NCBI RefSeq assembly: GCF_000308515.1
Contig: NZ_BAFV01000058.1
Span: 144,500-208,499, forward strand
Direction of reading: 5' to 3'
Length of the DNA: 64,000 nt
Origin: Nocardia carnea NBRC 14403
Lineage (GTDB): Bacteria; Actinomycetota; Actinomycetes; Mycobacteriales; Mycobacteriaceae
The position numbers were made by a program, and so were the translations under genes. The notes below the pieces were generated by a model, which had not been told where the DNA came from, made no database searches, and was given only the letters and a program-made list of their open reading frames with translations. Shown here one piece after another: positions 49,703-58,139 of the stretch. Numbering within the stretch: position 1 is the stretch's first letter; each line of letters starts with the position of its first letter.

Positions 49703-50029
49703 CTACTTGGCCACAGTCAGCAGAAAGGCCACATCGTCGATCGCCAGCACACTGTGCCGGGCCTTGGGCACCACCAGCAGATCGCCGGACGACCCTTTCC
49801 ACTCGTTGTCCCCACTGTTCAGAGTGAGGGTGCCGGAGAGAACCTGCAGGGTGGCCTCACCCTGATTGTCGTGCTCGGCCAGACTCTGCCCGGCGCACAA
49901 TCCGACAACCGTCTGGCGTAACGAATTGGCATGCCCGCCGTAGATGGTCTGGGAACTGCGGCCACTGGTGGTGGTCGCGGCGATCTTGAGCTGCTGCCGG
50001 GCCACCGCTGTCAGCGATTTCTTGTCCAT
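49703..50029 (-). CDS. cupin-domain protein
   Basis: Single-domain cupin of 108 residues. The barrel shows as SLRQTVVGLCAGQSLAEHDN, GEATLQVLSGTLTL and GDLLVVPKARHSVLAIDDVAFLLTV. The usual metal ligands (HxH) are partly present: EHDNQGE offers His and Glu, and RHS a second His. It may bind a metal or a small stress signal. I chose the ATG at 50029; upstream frame has no family character. Neighbour of the DyP-encapsulin pair on the same strand, so a role in oxidative stress is possible but unproven. Confidence 0.8.
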   Translation of the reverse strand: MDKKSLTAVARQQLKIAATTTSGRSSQTIYGGHANSLRQTVVGLCAGQSLAEHDNQGEATLQVLSGTLTLNSGDNEWKGSSGDLLVVPKARHSVLAIDDVAFLLTVAK

Positions 50030-50267
50030 GAACCGCCTTTCGCCTCCACGTACCCGCGACCGGGCTGATGATCGCGGGGTCGTATCGCCGAGTATGCCCG
50101 ACCCGGACGCGGCATTCCCGCGTTTCTCCGAGCTGTGCTCCTTTTGCGGCCGGGCGACACACTTCCGGCCCCGGCCCGCAATGTGCTCGGCATGCCGGGT
50201 CGCCCGGGTAACGCGCTCCGGACATCCGACGGCGCCATCCAGCAGCACGCTGGGGCGGCCCCGCCGG

Positions 50268-50765
50268 TCAGCGGGTGAAGCGGCGGATGCGGTAGCGCAG
50301 GCCGCCGGACGATTCCAGCCAATCCTGCGCATCGGCGGAATGCCATTCGGGCCCGAGCTCGGGGGCGAAGGCATCCCCGTGCACCTCGGTATCCACCTCG
50401 GTGATCAGGAGTTCGGTCGCATACGGCAGCGCGGCGCGGTAGACCTCGCCGCCGCCCATCACCCAGGTGGTCGCGGGGGCGGCCAGGTCGAGGGCTGCCG
50501 GAACGGAACCGGCGGTTTCGGCCCCCTCGGCCGACCAAGCCGCCTGCCGGGTCACCACGATATTGCGGCGTCCGGGCAGCGGCCGGAAACGCTCCGGGAG
50601 CGATTCCCAGGTCCGCCGGCCCATCACCACGGGATGACCGGTGGTCGTCTGCCGGAAGAGCGCCATATCTTCGGGCACCCGCCACGGGATGGTGTTGTCC
50701 ACCCCGATCACTCCGTCGGGCGTCTGCGCCCAGATCATGCCGATAACGCGACCCGGTGCGGTCAT
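50268..50765 (-). CDS. folA: dihydrofolate reductase
   Basis: Reduces dihydrofolate with NADPH. Motifs: IWAQTPDGVIGVDNTIPWRVPED (quoted in part: GVIGVDNTIPWRVPED), with the substrate-binding Asp, VVMGRRTWESLPERFRPLPG and VMGGGEVYRAALP for NADPH. 165 residues is typical. The ATG at 50765 overlaps the thyA stop (ATGA), so it is coupled with thyA. The pair recycles folate for dTMP synthesis. It is named dfrA in many actinobacterial annotations. Confidence 0.96.
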   Translation of the reverse strand: MTAPGRVIGMIWAQTPDGVIGVDNTIPWRVPEDMALFRQTTTGHPVVMGRRTWESLPERFRPLPGRRNIVVTRQAAWSAEGAETAGSVPAALDLAAPATTWVMGGGEVYRAALPYATELLITEVDTEVHGDAFAPELGPEWHSADAQDWLESSGGLRYRIRRFTR

Positions 50766-51640
50766 ACCGCCACCGGAGCCTTGATCGCCGGGTGATGCCG
50801 GTAGTCCAGTATCCGCACGTCCTCGTACCGGTAGTCGAACAGCGACGCGGCCCGGGCGAGGTCGAGCTCCGGAAATGGGTAGGGGCTGCGGGTCAGCTGT
50901 TCGGCGACCTGTTCGCGGTGATTGTCGTAGATATGGCAGTCACCGCCGGTCCAGATGAAATCGCCGGGTTCGAGCCCGCTCTGCTGGGCCACCATCACCG
51001 TGAGCAGGGCGTAGCTCGCGATATTGAACGGCACCCCGAGGAACAGGTCGGCGCTGCGCTGGTACAGCTGGCAGGACAACCGGCCGTCGGCGACATAGAA
51101 CTGGAACAGGGCATGGCAGGGTGCCAGCGCCATCCGGTCGAGTTCGGCCACGTTCCAGGCCGAAACGAGCATGCGCCGGGAGTCCGGATCGGTCCGCAGG
51201 GTGTGCAGTACCTGCGCGATCTGGTCGATATGGCGGCCGTCGGGCGCCGGCCAGGACCGCCACTGCACGCCGTAGACCGGCCCCAGCTCACCGTCGGCGC
51301 CCGCCCATTCGTCCCAGATGCTGACCCCGTGCTCCTGCAGCCACTGCACATTGGAATCCCCGCGCAGGAACCACAGCAGCTCGTACACGATCGATTTGAG
51401 ATGGACTTTTTTGGTGGTGATCAGCGGGAAACCGGCGGAGAGGTCGTATCGGAGCTGATGCCCGAACACGCTGCGGGTCCCGGTTCCGGTGCGGTCCGCC
51501 TTGGCGGTACCGGTATCCAGTACCCGCCGCAGGAGGTCCTCGTATTGGGTATCGGGAACGCGGTCCGCGTTTCGGGTGCTCGCCGCGCTCGCACCGGGAT
51601 CGCCGGCCACACCCGCCGTACTATTCGTTGCGCTCGCCAC
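50762..51640 (-). CDS. thyA: thymidylate synthase ThyA
   Basis: Methylates dUMP to dTMP using methylene-THF. Seen: QYEDLLRRVLDTGTAKADRT, the loop RTGTGTRSVFG, the active-site Cys in LAPCHALFQFYV, RSADLFLGVPFNIASYA, and the end APVAV. The start used, a GTG at 51640, gives 292 residues, with about 29 residues more than usual at the N-terminus (Ser/Ala-rich); an inner GTG at 51610 is possible. Co-translated with folA through ATGA overlap. No ThyX was seen in the window. Confidence 0.95.
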   Translation of the reverse strand: MASATNSTAGVAGDPGASAASTRNADRVPDTQYEDLLRRVLDTGTAKADRTGTGTRSVFGHQLRYDLSAGFPLITTKKVHLKSIVYELLWFLRGDSNVQWLQEHGVSIWDEWAGADGELGPVYGVQWRSWPAPDGRHIDQIAQVLHTLRTDPDSRRMLVSAWNVAELDRMALAPCHALFQFYVADGRLSCQLYQRSADLFLGVPFNIASYALLTVMVAQQSGLEPGDFIWTGGDCHIYDNHREQVAEQLTRSPYPFPELDLARAASLFDYRYEDVRILDYRHHPAIKAPVAV

Positions 51641-52008
51641 GGGCCGAGCTTAACTCCCCGCACGCGCGCCGCCGCGCAACGGCCCGCAGCGCACACCACG
51701 GAGACGGTCCCAGGTCAGCGCACACAGTGCGCGGGCACAGATCCGGATGATCGATGACTGCCCCGGGCCGCAAACCCGCAATCGAACCGGCGAAAGCGCG
51801 ACCGGCGCCCGGTCACGCCGAGCCCTGTGCCGCCACCGGCGACGAGTGGCGACCCCCGCGTCGGCGCAGCGGTGCACCGCTGGGGCGCAGCAATCTGCTG
51901 CGGCCTGCGGTTCGTGCGGTGGTCCGCGGCCGCAGCGCTCCGGCCGGCCGCCAGGAGTACGAGCGTCCCGTTCGGATGCCGCCCCCTCCGGCCTGCCAAG
52001 CTGACCCC
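51641..52008. other. divergent intergenic region thyA / cobF
   Basis: A 368-bp GC-rich gap between divergent genes. An in-frame extension of cobF covers most of it but lacks protein character. I looked for a cobalamin riboswitch because cobF is a B12 gene and found no B12 box. A 10-bp imperfect palindrome GGTGCACCGC lies near 51870. Promoters for both genes must be here. Confidence 0.5.
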
Positions 52009-52749
52009 ATGCGGAAGCTGTATGTGATCGGTATCGGTGCCGGTGACCCCGATCAGGTGACGATGCAGGCCGTCAAGGCCCTGCGGGAGGTCGACGTCTT
52101 CTTCGTCATGGGCAAGGGTGCCGAGAAACAGCAGCTCGTGGATGTGCGCACCGCGATCCTCGACGAGCATGCCGGTCGGCCCTACCGGATCGTCGAGATA
52201 CCCGACCCGCCGCGCGACCGCGCACCGTCCGATTACAACGCGACCGTGCTCGACTGGCACGAACGCCGTTCGCTACTGCTGGAGGAGGCGTTCGCCGGCA
52301 CCGAGGGGGTGGGGGCGATCCTGGTGTGGGGGGATCCGGCGCTCTACGACAGCACCCTGCGGATGGTGGAGCGGGTCCTGGCCCGCGGCACACTGGCCTT
52401 CGACTACACCGTGATCCCCGGCGTGACCAGCGTGCATGCCCTCGCGGCCCGGCATCGGATCGTCCTGCACCGGATCGGCGAACCGGTGCACATCACCACC
52501 GGGCGCCGGTTGCGCGACGAGGGCATGGGCGGCGGGGCGACGGTAGTCATGCTCGACGCCGACTGTGCGTTCACCTCAGTCCCCGGCGACACCTACATCT
52601 GGTGGGGCGCCTACCTCGGAATGCCGGACGAAACGCTGTGCCACGGCCGGGTCGGCGAGATCGGCGCGGAAATCGTGCGCCGGCGCGCGGAGTTGCGGGC
52701 ACGCAAAGGCTGGATCATGGATATCTATCTGCTGCGCCCGGTTGAATGA
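52009..52749 (+). CDS. cobF: precorrin-6A synthase (deacetylating) CobF
   Basis: SAM-dependent methyltransferase of the aerobic cobalamin pathway that methylates C-1 of precorrin-5 and removes the acetyl group. Family features: LYVIGIGAGDPDQVTMQAVKA (SAM fold start), DPPRDRAPSDYNATVLDWHERR, VWGDPALYDSTLRMV, and YIWWGAYLGMPDETL. 246 residues is normal. I took the ATG at 52009, at the start of family likeness. It stands apart from other cob genes, as cobF often does in mycobacteria. No B12 riboswitch was seen upstream. Confidence 0.92.
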   Translation: MRKLYVIGIGAGDPDQVTMQAVKALREVDVFFVMGKGAEKQQLVDVRTAILDEHAGRPYRIVEIPDPPRDRAPSDYNATVLDWHERRSLLLEEAFAGTEGVGAILVWGDPALYDSTLRMVERVLARGTLAFDYTVIPGVTSVHALAARHRIVLHRIGEPVHITTGRRLRDEGMGGGATVVMLDADCAFTSVPGDTYIWWGAYLGMPDETLCHGRVGEIGAEIVRRRAELRARKGWIMDIYLLRPVE

Positions 52750-52785
52750 GCTGGTAATCGGCCTGCGGGTCGTAGCATGGCTCCC

Positions 52786-53031
52786 ATGACCGAACAGGAC
52801 ATACTCGGGCGGATCAAGGAACTGGTCGACCACGAGCACGACCTGCGGTCGCGGGCCTCACGCGGGGAGCTCGATCCCGATGTGGAGCGGCGCCGGCTGG
52901 CAGAGGTGGAGGTCATGCTCGATCAGTGCTGGGATCTGCTCCGGCAGCGACGGGCCCGTATCGATCGCGACGAATCCCCCGACGAGGCTGCGCCACGACC
53001 ACCGGGACAGGTCGAGGGATACCTGCAGTAG
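52786..53031 (+). CDS. DUF2630 family protein
   Basis: A small helical protein of 81 residues with the DUF2630 pattern: MTEQDILGRIKELVDHEHDL, then DVERRRLAEVEVMLDQCWDLLRQRRA. It ends in a Pro-rich tail PDEAAPRPPGQVEGYLQ typical for the family. I chose the ATG at 52786; another ATG three codons upstream is possible. It precedes the flavoprotein gene by 9 bp on the same strand. Function unknown; the two predicted helices may form a hairpin. Confidence 0.88.
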   Translation: MTEQDILGRIKELVDHEHDLRSRASRGELDPDVERRRLAEVEVMLDQCWDLLRQRRARIDRDESPDEAAPRPPGQVEGYLQ

Positions 53032-53040
53032 GCCGCCGCG

Positions 53041-54516
53041 ATGACCGGAATAGACTCGGCGGCAACGGAATACGATGTCATCGTCGTTGGTGGCGGCCCG
53101 GCCGGTGAGAATGCCGCCGCCTATGCGATCGCGGGCAGCGACCGCACCGCGGCCATTGTGGAACGCGAACGGGTCGGCGGGGAATGCTCGTACTGGGCCT
53201 GTATCCCCAGTAAGGCGCTGCTGCGCCCGGGTCATGTACTGAGTTCCGCGCGCGGCCTGCCCGGGGTCGAAGCCCGCGGCCCCGATGTGGGCGCGGTACT
53301 ACGCCGGCGCGACGAATTCGTCCACGCCCGCGACGGCGGCCACGACGATTCGGGCCAGCTCGACTGGGCCGCGCAACAGGGCATCGACGTGATCCGCGGC
53401 GCCGGCCGGCTCGCAGGCGAACGCAGGGTCCGGATCGGCGAACACGAACTGCACGCCCGCCTGGCCGTGGTGCTCGCGACCGGCAGCCGGGCGTCCGTAC
53501 CCGATATCCCCGGCCTACGCGAGGCCCTGCCCTGGACCTCACGTGATGTGACCAACCTGCGCGAGATCCCGAAACGAGTGGTGGTGATCGGTGGCGGCGT
53601 GGTGGCCTGCGAGGCGGCGACCTGGTTATCGGCGCTCGGCGCCGAAGTGACCGTCCTGGTGCGCGGAAACCGGCTGCTCACCGGTGTCGAACAGTTCGCC
53701 GGGGAACGGGTGGCCGAGGCGCTCACGGCCCGCGGCGTGAATATCGCGTTCGGGACCGGCCCGCAGCGGGTCCGGCGCCCGGCGGCGGCGGACCACGGGG
53801 AAGGCAGGATCCACGGCGGACCGGTCACGGTGCACGCCGAGGGGCCCGGCGGTGAGACCACCGTGCTCGCCGACGAAATCGTCGTGGCCACCGGCCGTAC
53901 CCCGAACGGCGACGATATCGGCCTCGACACGGTCGGGCTGGAGCCGGGACATGTCGAGGTGGACGATCAACTGACCGTCACCGGAGTACCCGGTGACTGG
54001 CTGTATGCCGTCGGCGATATCAACCACCGTGCCGCACTCACTCATATGGGCAAGTACCAGGCGCGCGTATGCGGCGATGTGATCGCGGCCCGGGCCGCGG
54101 GCCGGCCGCTGACGGATCCCCGATACCGCGCCAGCGCGGACAGATATGCTGTCACCCAGGTTGTTTTCACCGATCCCGAAGTCGCCGCTGTGGGGCTCAC
54201 CGCCGATGCCGCCCGCCGTGCGGGGCACGATATCCGCACGGTGGAACTGGATATCGAGGTCGCGGGTTCGGCGCTGACCCGCGACGACTACAGCGGCCAC
54301 GCCGCGCTGGTTGTCGACAACACCACCGACACTCTGCTCGGTGCCACCTTCGTGGGTCCCGATATCGGGGAACAGTTACATGCCGCCACGATCGCGGTCG
54401 CCGGGCGGGTTCCGTTGGAGGCGCTGTGGCACGCGGTGCCGGCGTTCCCCGCGGTGAGCGAATTCTGGTTACGACTGTTGGAGACCGACCGGTCGTCGTT
54501 ACCATCGGCCACATGA
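53041..54516 (+). CDS. FAD-dependent pyridine nucleotide-disulfide oxidoreductase
   Basis: A 491-residue flavoprotein of the dihydrolipoamide dehydrogenase/mercuric reductase group. The FAD site VIVVGGGPAGENAAAYA, the redox pair in GGECSYWACIPSK (CX4C), the NAD(P) site VVVIGGGVVACEAATWL, and GDWLYAVGDINHRAALTHMGKYQA are present. The C-terminal base motif, usually HPTxxE, reads VPAFPAVSEFW, so the catalytic His is not in its normal place. The electron acceptor is unknown. It overlaps the esterase gene as ATGA, so the two are translated together. Confidence 0.88.
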   Translation: MTGIDSAATEYDVIVVGGGPAGENAAAYAIAGSDRTAAIVERERVGGECSYWACIPSKALLRPGHVLSSARGLPGVEARGPDVGAVLRRRDEFVHARDGGHDDSGQLDWAAQQGIDVIRGAGRLAGERRVRIGEHELHARLAVVLATGSRASVPDIPGLREALPWTSRDVTNLREIPKRVVVIGGGVVACEAATWLSALGAEVTVLVRGNRLLTGVEQFAGERVAEALTARGVNIAFGTGPQRVRRPAAADHGEGRIHGGPVTVHAEGPGGETTVLADEIVVATGRTPNGDDIGLDTVGLEPGHVEVDDQLTVTGVPGDWLYAVGDINHRAALTHMGKYQARVCGDVIAARAAGRPLTDPRYRASADRYAVTQVVFTDPEVAAVGLTADAARRAGHDIRTVELDIEVAGSALTRDDYSGHAALVVDNTTDTLLGATFVGPDIGEQLHAATIAVAGRVPLEALWHAVPAFPAVSEFWLRLLETDRSSLPSAT

Positions 54517-56459
54517 GCGAGTCAGTCCCGGAGCCGGCAGCGGAGCGTATCGGCGGAGGGCCTTCGCCGATATCCGGCGGGCACGTCACCGAACAGGTCA
54601 CCACTGCGGACGGTATCGTCCGAGGTGGGCGGGGTCGCCGCGTCCGGTACTGGCGATCGCTGCCCTACGCCGCGCCACCCGTCGGCGACCTGCGGTTCCG
54701 CGCTCCGCAACCGGTACAGCCGTGGACCGATATCCGCGATGCCACCTATTTCCGGGCGGCGGGGATCCAGCCCAGCTTCGGTGTCCGGATCGGTCCGCGC
54801 AAGTTGCAGGAGATGAGCGAGGATTCACTGACACTCAATGTCGTGGCTCCCGTTTCTGCCGCTGTCCGGCCGCGGCCGGTGATGGTGTTCATCCACGGCG
54901 GCGGCAACCTGTTCGGCACCTCCGCGCTGCGCCTCTACGGCGGGGTGCAGCTGGCGGCCGACGGCGATGTGGTCGTGGTGTCGATCAACTACCGGCTCGG
55001 CGCGTTCGGGTACGCCGATTTCTCCGAATTCTCCACGCCCGGCAGCCCGTACGAATCGAACCTGGGCCTGCGCGATCAGATCGCCGCGCTGCGCTGGGTG
55101 CAGACCAATATCGCCGAATTCGGCGGGGATCCCGGCAATGTGACGATCTTCGGTGAATCGGCCGGAGCCCACGCCGTTCTCAGTCTGATGGCCACTCCGT
55201 CCGCCGCCGGCCTGTTCCACCGCGGTATCGCCCAGAGCGCGCCCGCGGATTGGGGTTTGACGACGGCCGAGGCGAGTGAATTCGCCCACCGGGTCCTGGC
55301 CGAACTCCGGATGGCCCCGGCGGATGCGAACCGGCTGCTGCGCGAAGTGGATCCGCACGATATCCGGCGCGCGTTCAACCGGGCATCCAATGCGTCCATG
55401 GCCGAATGCCCGGGCTTCTTCCCCGCCGCGCCGGTGGCCGATGGGGATCTTCTGCCGCGCACTCCGATCGATGCGTTCGCCGAGGGATATACCCATCGGG
55501 TTCCGCTGATCATCGGCACCTGCCGTAACGAGGGTGCCCTGTTCAACCGGTTCACCGATTCCCTGCCCACCCGGCCCGAGCGGCTGAAGCGTGCGCTCTC
55601 GGTCGCCGGTCCGGACCGCTATCCCCAGGTGTTCTACACCTATCCCGGTTTCCCCGGGGAGGCGGCGGCCATCCGTGCGGGCGGCGACTACTTCTTCTGG
55701 CGGCCCTCGCTGGAGGTGATGGAGGGACACAGCCGGCACAGTCCTACCTACGCCTACCGCTACGATTTCGCGCCCCGGCTGCTGCAGCTGTACAAACTGG
55801 GCGCGACCCACGCAACCGATCTGCTGCCCACCTTCGGTGCCGTCTACGAACCGTGGAGCCGGGCATTGACCATCGGCGGCAGTCGGCGCGGCCTGCTGGC
55901 GGTGACCCGCCAGATCCAGGACAACTGGTTGAACTTCGCGCGCACGGGCGAGCCGCTGCCGGTGTGGCCGCGCTACACCGAAGCGGAACGCAGCACGCTG
56001 ATCATCGACGATCCCGGCCGGGTGGACAACGATCCCGACAGCTTGCAGCGCAAGCTGTGGGCGGGAGTGCGGGCGCCCCAACTGGTGCCGGCGGGCAGCG
56101 TTACCCCGGCAACTTCGGCCGGCGGCCGCGCCGCAACACCCGGCGCCGCCGCAGCAACCACCGGCGGTGCCACCGAGAGTGAGGCAGGTGGCGACGGCAC
56201 GCTGCTGGGGAAGATCACCTCGGAGAACGCGGCGGGAACCCCGACCGAAGTTGCGGCCACAGTTGCGGAGAAGCTCGCCGACAGCGTCGAGCCGCCCACC
56301 ACCGGCGAAACCGGGCGCCGCACCGCCGGAACCGACAGCGACGCGAAAACCCCCACCGAGACCGGCTCGGAAAGCGGGTCGGACGATGGCGCGGACCCGG
56401 TCCTGGAATCCGGGCGAGCGGCGTCGCCGGCCACTTCGGACCGGAACTCCGCCGACTGA
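54513..56459 (+). CDS. type B carboxylesterase with disordered C-terminal tail
   Basis: Serine esterase of the carboxylesterase/lipase family, 648 residues. The oxyanion loop VFIHGGGNLFGT, the nucleophile in TIFGESAGAHAVLS, the acid Glu in GTCRNEGALF and the His in KLGATHATDLLP form a complete site. The enzyme part ends near residue 525; the rest, about 120 residues, is Ala/Gly/Thr-rich and disordered. No signal peptide is seen, so it is probably intracellular. Start at 54513, inside the end of the flavoprotein gene (ATGA). Substrate is unknown; the pair suggests a shared pathway, which is inference. Confidence 0.9.
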   Translation: MSESVPEPAAERIGGGPSPISGGHVTEQVTTADGIVRGGRGRRVRYWRSLPYAAPPVGDLRFRAPQPVQPWTDIRDATYFRAAGIQPSFGVRIGPRKLQEMSEDSLTLNVVAPVSAAVRPRPVMVFIHGGGNLFGTSALRLYGGVQLAADGDVVVVSINYRLGAFGYADFSEFSTPGSPYESNLGLRDQIAALRWVQTNIAEFGGDPGNVTIFGESAGAHAVLSLMATPSAAGLFHRGIAQSAPADWGLTTAEASEFAHRVLAELRMAPADANRLLREVDPHDIRRAFNRASNASMAECPGFFPAAPVADGDLLPRTPIDAFAEGYTHRVPLIIGTCRNEGALFNRFTDSLPTRPERLKRALSVAGPDRYPQVFYTYPGFPGEAAAIRAGGDYFFWRPSLEVMEGHSRHSPTYAYRYDFAPRLLQLYKLGATHATDLLPTFGAVYEPWSRALTIGGSRRGLLAVTRQIQDNWLNFARTGEPLPVWPRYTEAERSTLIIDDPGRVDNDPDSLQRKLWAGVRAPQLVPAGSVTPATSAGGRAATPGAAAATTGGATESEAGGDGTLLGKITSENAAGTPTEVAATVAEKLADSVEPPTTGETGRRTAGTDSDAKTPTETGSESGSDDGADPVLESGRAASPATSDRNSAD

Positions 56460-56507
56460 CCGGTCGATACTGTCACCGGTTGTGCTCGTACAGGTCTCGG
56501 TTCGGGC

Positions 56508-57374
56508 CTACTTCAGCAGCCGCGACATCCGGCGATCGGCGAGGATCTTCCCACCGGTCTGGCAGGTCGGACAGTACTGGAACGACCGGTCCGTGAACGC
56601 GACCTCACGGACCGTATCCCCGCATACCGGGCAGGGCATACCGGTGCGGCCGTGCACCCGCATACCCGAACGTTTCTCCCCCTTGAGCCGCGCGGCGTCC
56701 TGCCCCACCGACCGGGCGACCGCATCCGTGAGCACCGAGCGCAGGGCGTCGTAGAGCGCGGACAGCTTGGCGGCCGGCATGGTCTTCGCGGTGGCGAACG
56801 GGGAGATCCGGGCGGTGTGCAGTATTTCGTCGGAGTAGGCGTTGCCGATCCCGGCGAGCACGGTCTGATCGACCAGCACATTCTTGATCCGGCCCGAGAC
56901 CGCCCCGAGGATGGCGGCGAACTCCGGTTCGGTGACGGCGAGCGCGTCCGGCCCGAGCCGGGCGATACCGGGCACCTCCGCCGGATCGTGCACGATATAG
57001 ACCGCCAGCCGTTTTCTGGTCCCGGCCTCGGTGAGGTCGAAGGCGGGTGTGGCCCCCTCCGGGGTGAAGAAATGCACCCGCAACGCCAGTGGCCCGCGGC
57101 CGGGTTTCGGCGGGCTCGCGCTCGGGTTGTCGGTCCAGCGCAACCATCCCGCCCGGGACAGATGGGTGATCAGCCACAATCCGCCGCAATCCATGCCGAG
57201 GAACTTCCCCCAGCGCGCGGCTCCCGTGACGTCGCGCCCGGACAGCGCCGTCACCGGCGGGTCGAAGGTTTTGATGGCGCTGTACGCCGCCACATCGATC
57301 CGCCCCACCACCGCACCGACCGCATGTTCCCGCAGGAACTGCGCCAGCGCCTCCACTTCCGGTAGTTCGGGCAC
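56508..57374 (-). CDS. Fpg/Nei family DNA glycosylase
   Basis: DNA glycosylase/AP lyase removing oxidised bases. The N-terminal catalytic motif PELPEVEALAQ (Pro1 after Met removal, Glu2), the helix-two-turn-helix with LVDQTVLAGIGNAYSDEIL (DNA binding), and a zinc finger MPCPVCGDTVREVAF...FQYCPTCQTGGK with four Cys are all present. 288 residues is normal. The exact class (Fpg or Nei) is not certain: the start lacks the MPELPEVETVRRGL form of Fpg, favouring the Nei-like actinobacterial group. It is convergent with the esterase gene. Confidence 0.93.
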   Translation of the reverse strand: MPELPEVEALAQFLREHAVGAVVGRIDVAAYSAIKTFDPPVTALSGRDVTGAARWGKFLGMDCGGLWLITHLSRAGWLRWTDNPSASPPKPGRGPLALRVHFFTPEGATPAFDLTEAGTRKRLAVYIVHDPAEVPGIARLGPDALAVTEPEFAAILGAVSGRIKNVLVDQTVLAGIGNAYSDEILHTARISPFATAKTMPAAKLSALYDALRSVLTDAVARSVGQDAARLKGEKRSGMRVHGRTGMPCPVCGDTVREVAFTDRSFQYCPTCQTGGKILADRRMSRLLK

Positions 57375-57383
57375 GCGACCAGG

Positions 57384-57920
57384 CTACCGGGGGGCGCTGA
57401 CATTCGCGGCGTCCAAACGCCGGGTGATGCCGGTACTCGTCACCGTGATCAGAGTGCCGACCACCACCAGGTCGAACGCCATCTGCACCGTGGTGGCGAT
57501 CCGGGCTGCCTGGCCCGCGGCATGGATATCGCCGAAACCGACAGTTCCCAGGGTGGCGACGGTGTAGTAGAGCGCATCGCTGCGGGTGCGCAGTTCGGTG
57601 AACTGGCCGGGATCACGCATTTCGAGCACGTAGTAGAAGAGCGCGAAGAACAACACCACCAGACAGACCAGATACAGCAGACCGTCGACCCGATGGGCGG
57701 TATCGCGGCTCGCCGCCAGGAACTGCCCGATCCGGCGGTAGGCGAGCCATGCCAGCCCCGCCACACCGACGACGAACGCGACCAGGGTGACCACCCGCGT
57801 CGGCCAGTAGCCGGGGAAATCGAATCCCACCGGAACGAAGTAGTAGAACAACAGACCACACATCACGGTGCCCGCGTTACGCCACAGATGCGCCGAGCCA
57901 CTGATCCGTCGAGATGCCAT
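57384..57920 (-). CDS. two-pore-helix potassium channel-like protein
   Basis: A 178-residue membrane protein with four hydrophobic segments and a pore loop. The selectivity filter reads TLGTVGFGD, a form of TVGYGD, between the third and fourth helices; the sequence DALYYTVATLGTVGFGDIHA is typical of Kch-like channels. No RCK domain is attached. The ATG at 57920 gives the best N-terminus; an ATG 20 codons upstream is possible. It begins upstream of, and runs toward, the Fpg/Nei gene, ending 9 bp before that gene's start, so both may share a transcript. Confidence 0.85.
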   Translation of the reverse strand: MASRRISGSAHLWRNAGTVMCGLLFYYFVPVGFDFPGYWPTRVVTLVAFVVGVAGLAWLAYRRIGQFLAASRDTAHRVDGLLYLVCLVVLFFALFYYVLEMRDPGQFTELRTRSDALYYTVATLGTVGFGDIHAAGQAARIATTVQMAFDLVVVGTLITVTSTGITRRLDAANVSAPR

Positions 57921-58139
57921 GCGGTCATGATCGGCCGGATCTGCGTAATCACCCGGCGGCACGCCGAAACAACAGGTCACCCGGCCGGGTGATATCGCGT
58001 CGGTCGATCACTGTGCGCAGAACGTGGAATCAGATCACCGCCGACCCTGTACCGACGGATCTCCAGCCGTCCTCGGGTCGGCCGGTGCCGCCACCGGCGG
58101 CACAGATATCGAGCGCAGGACTGTGGTTGTCTGTCGAGC

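Noticed and set aside
51641..52008. Cobalamin riboswitch upstream of cobF
   Set aside because: No B12 box or the surrounding conserved blocks could be found.
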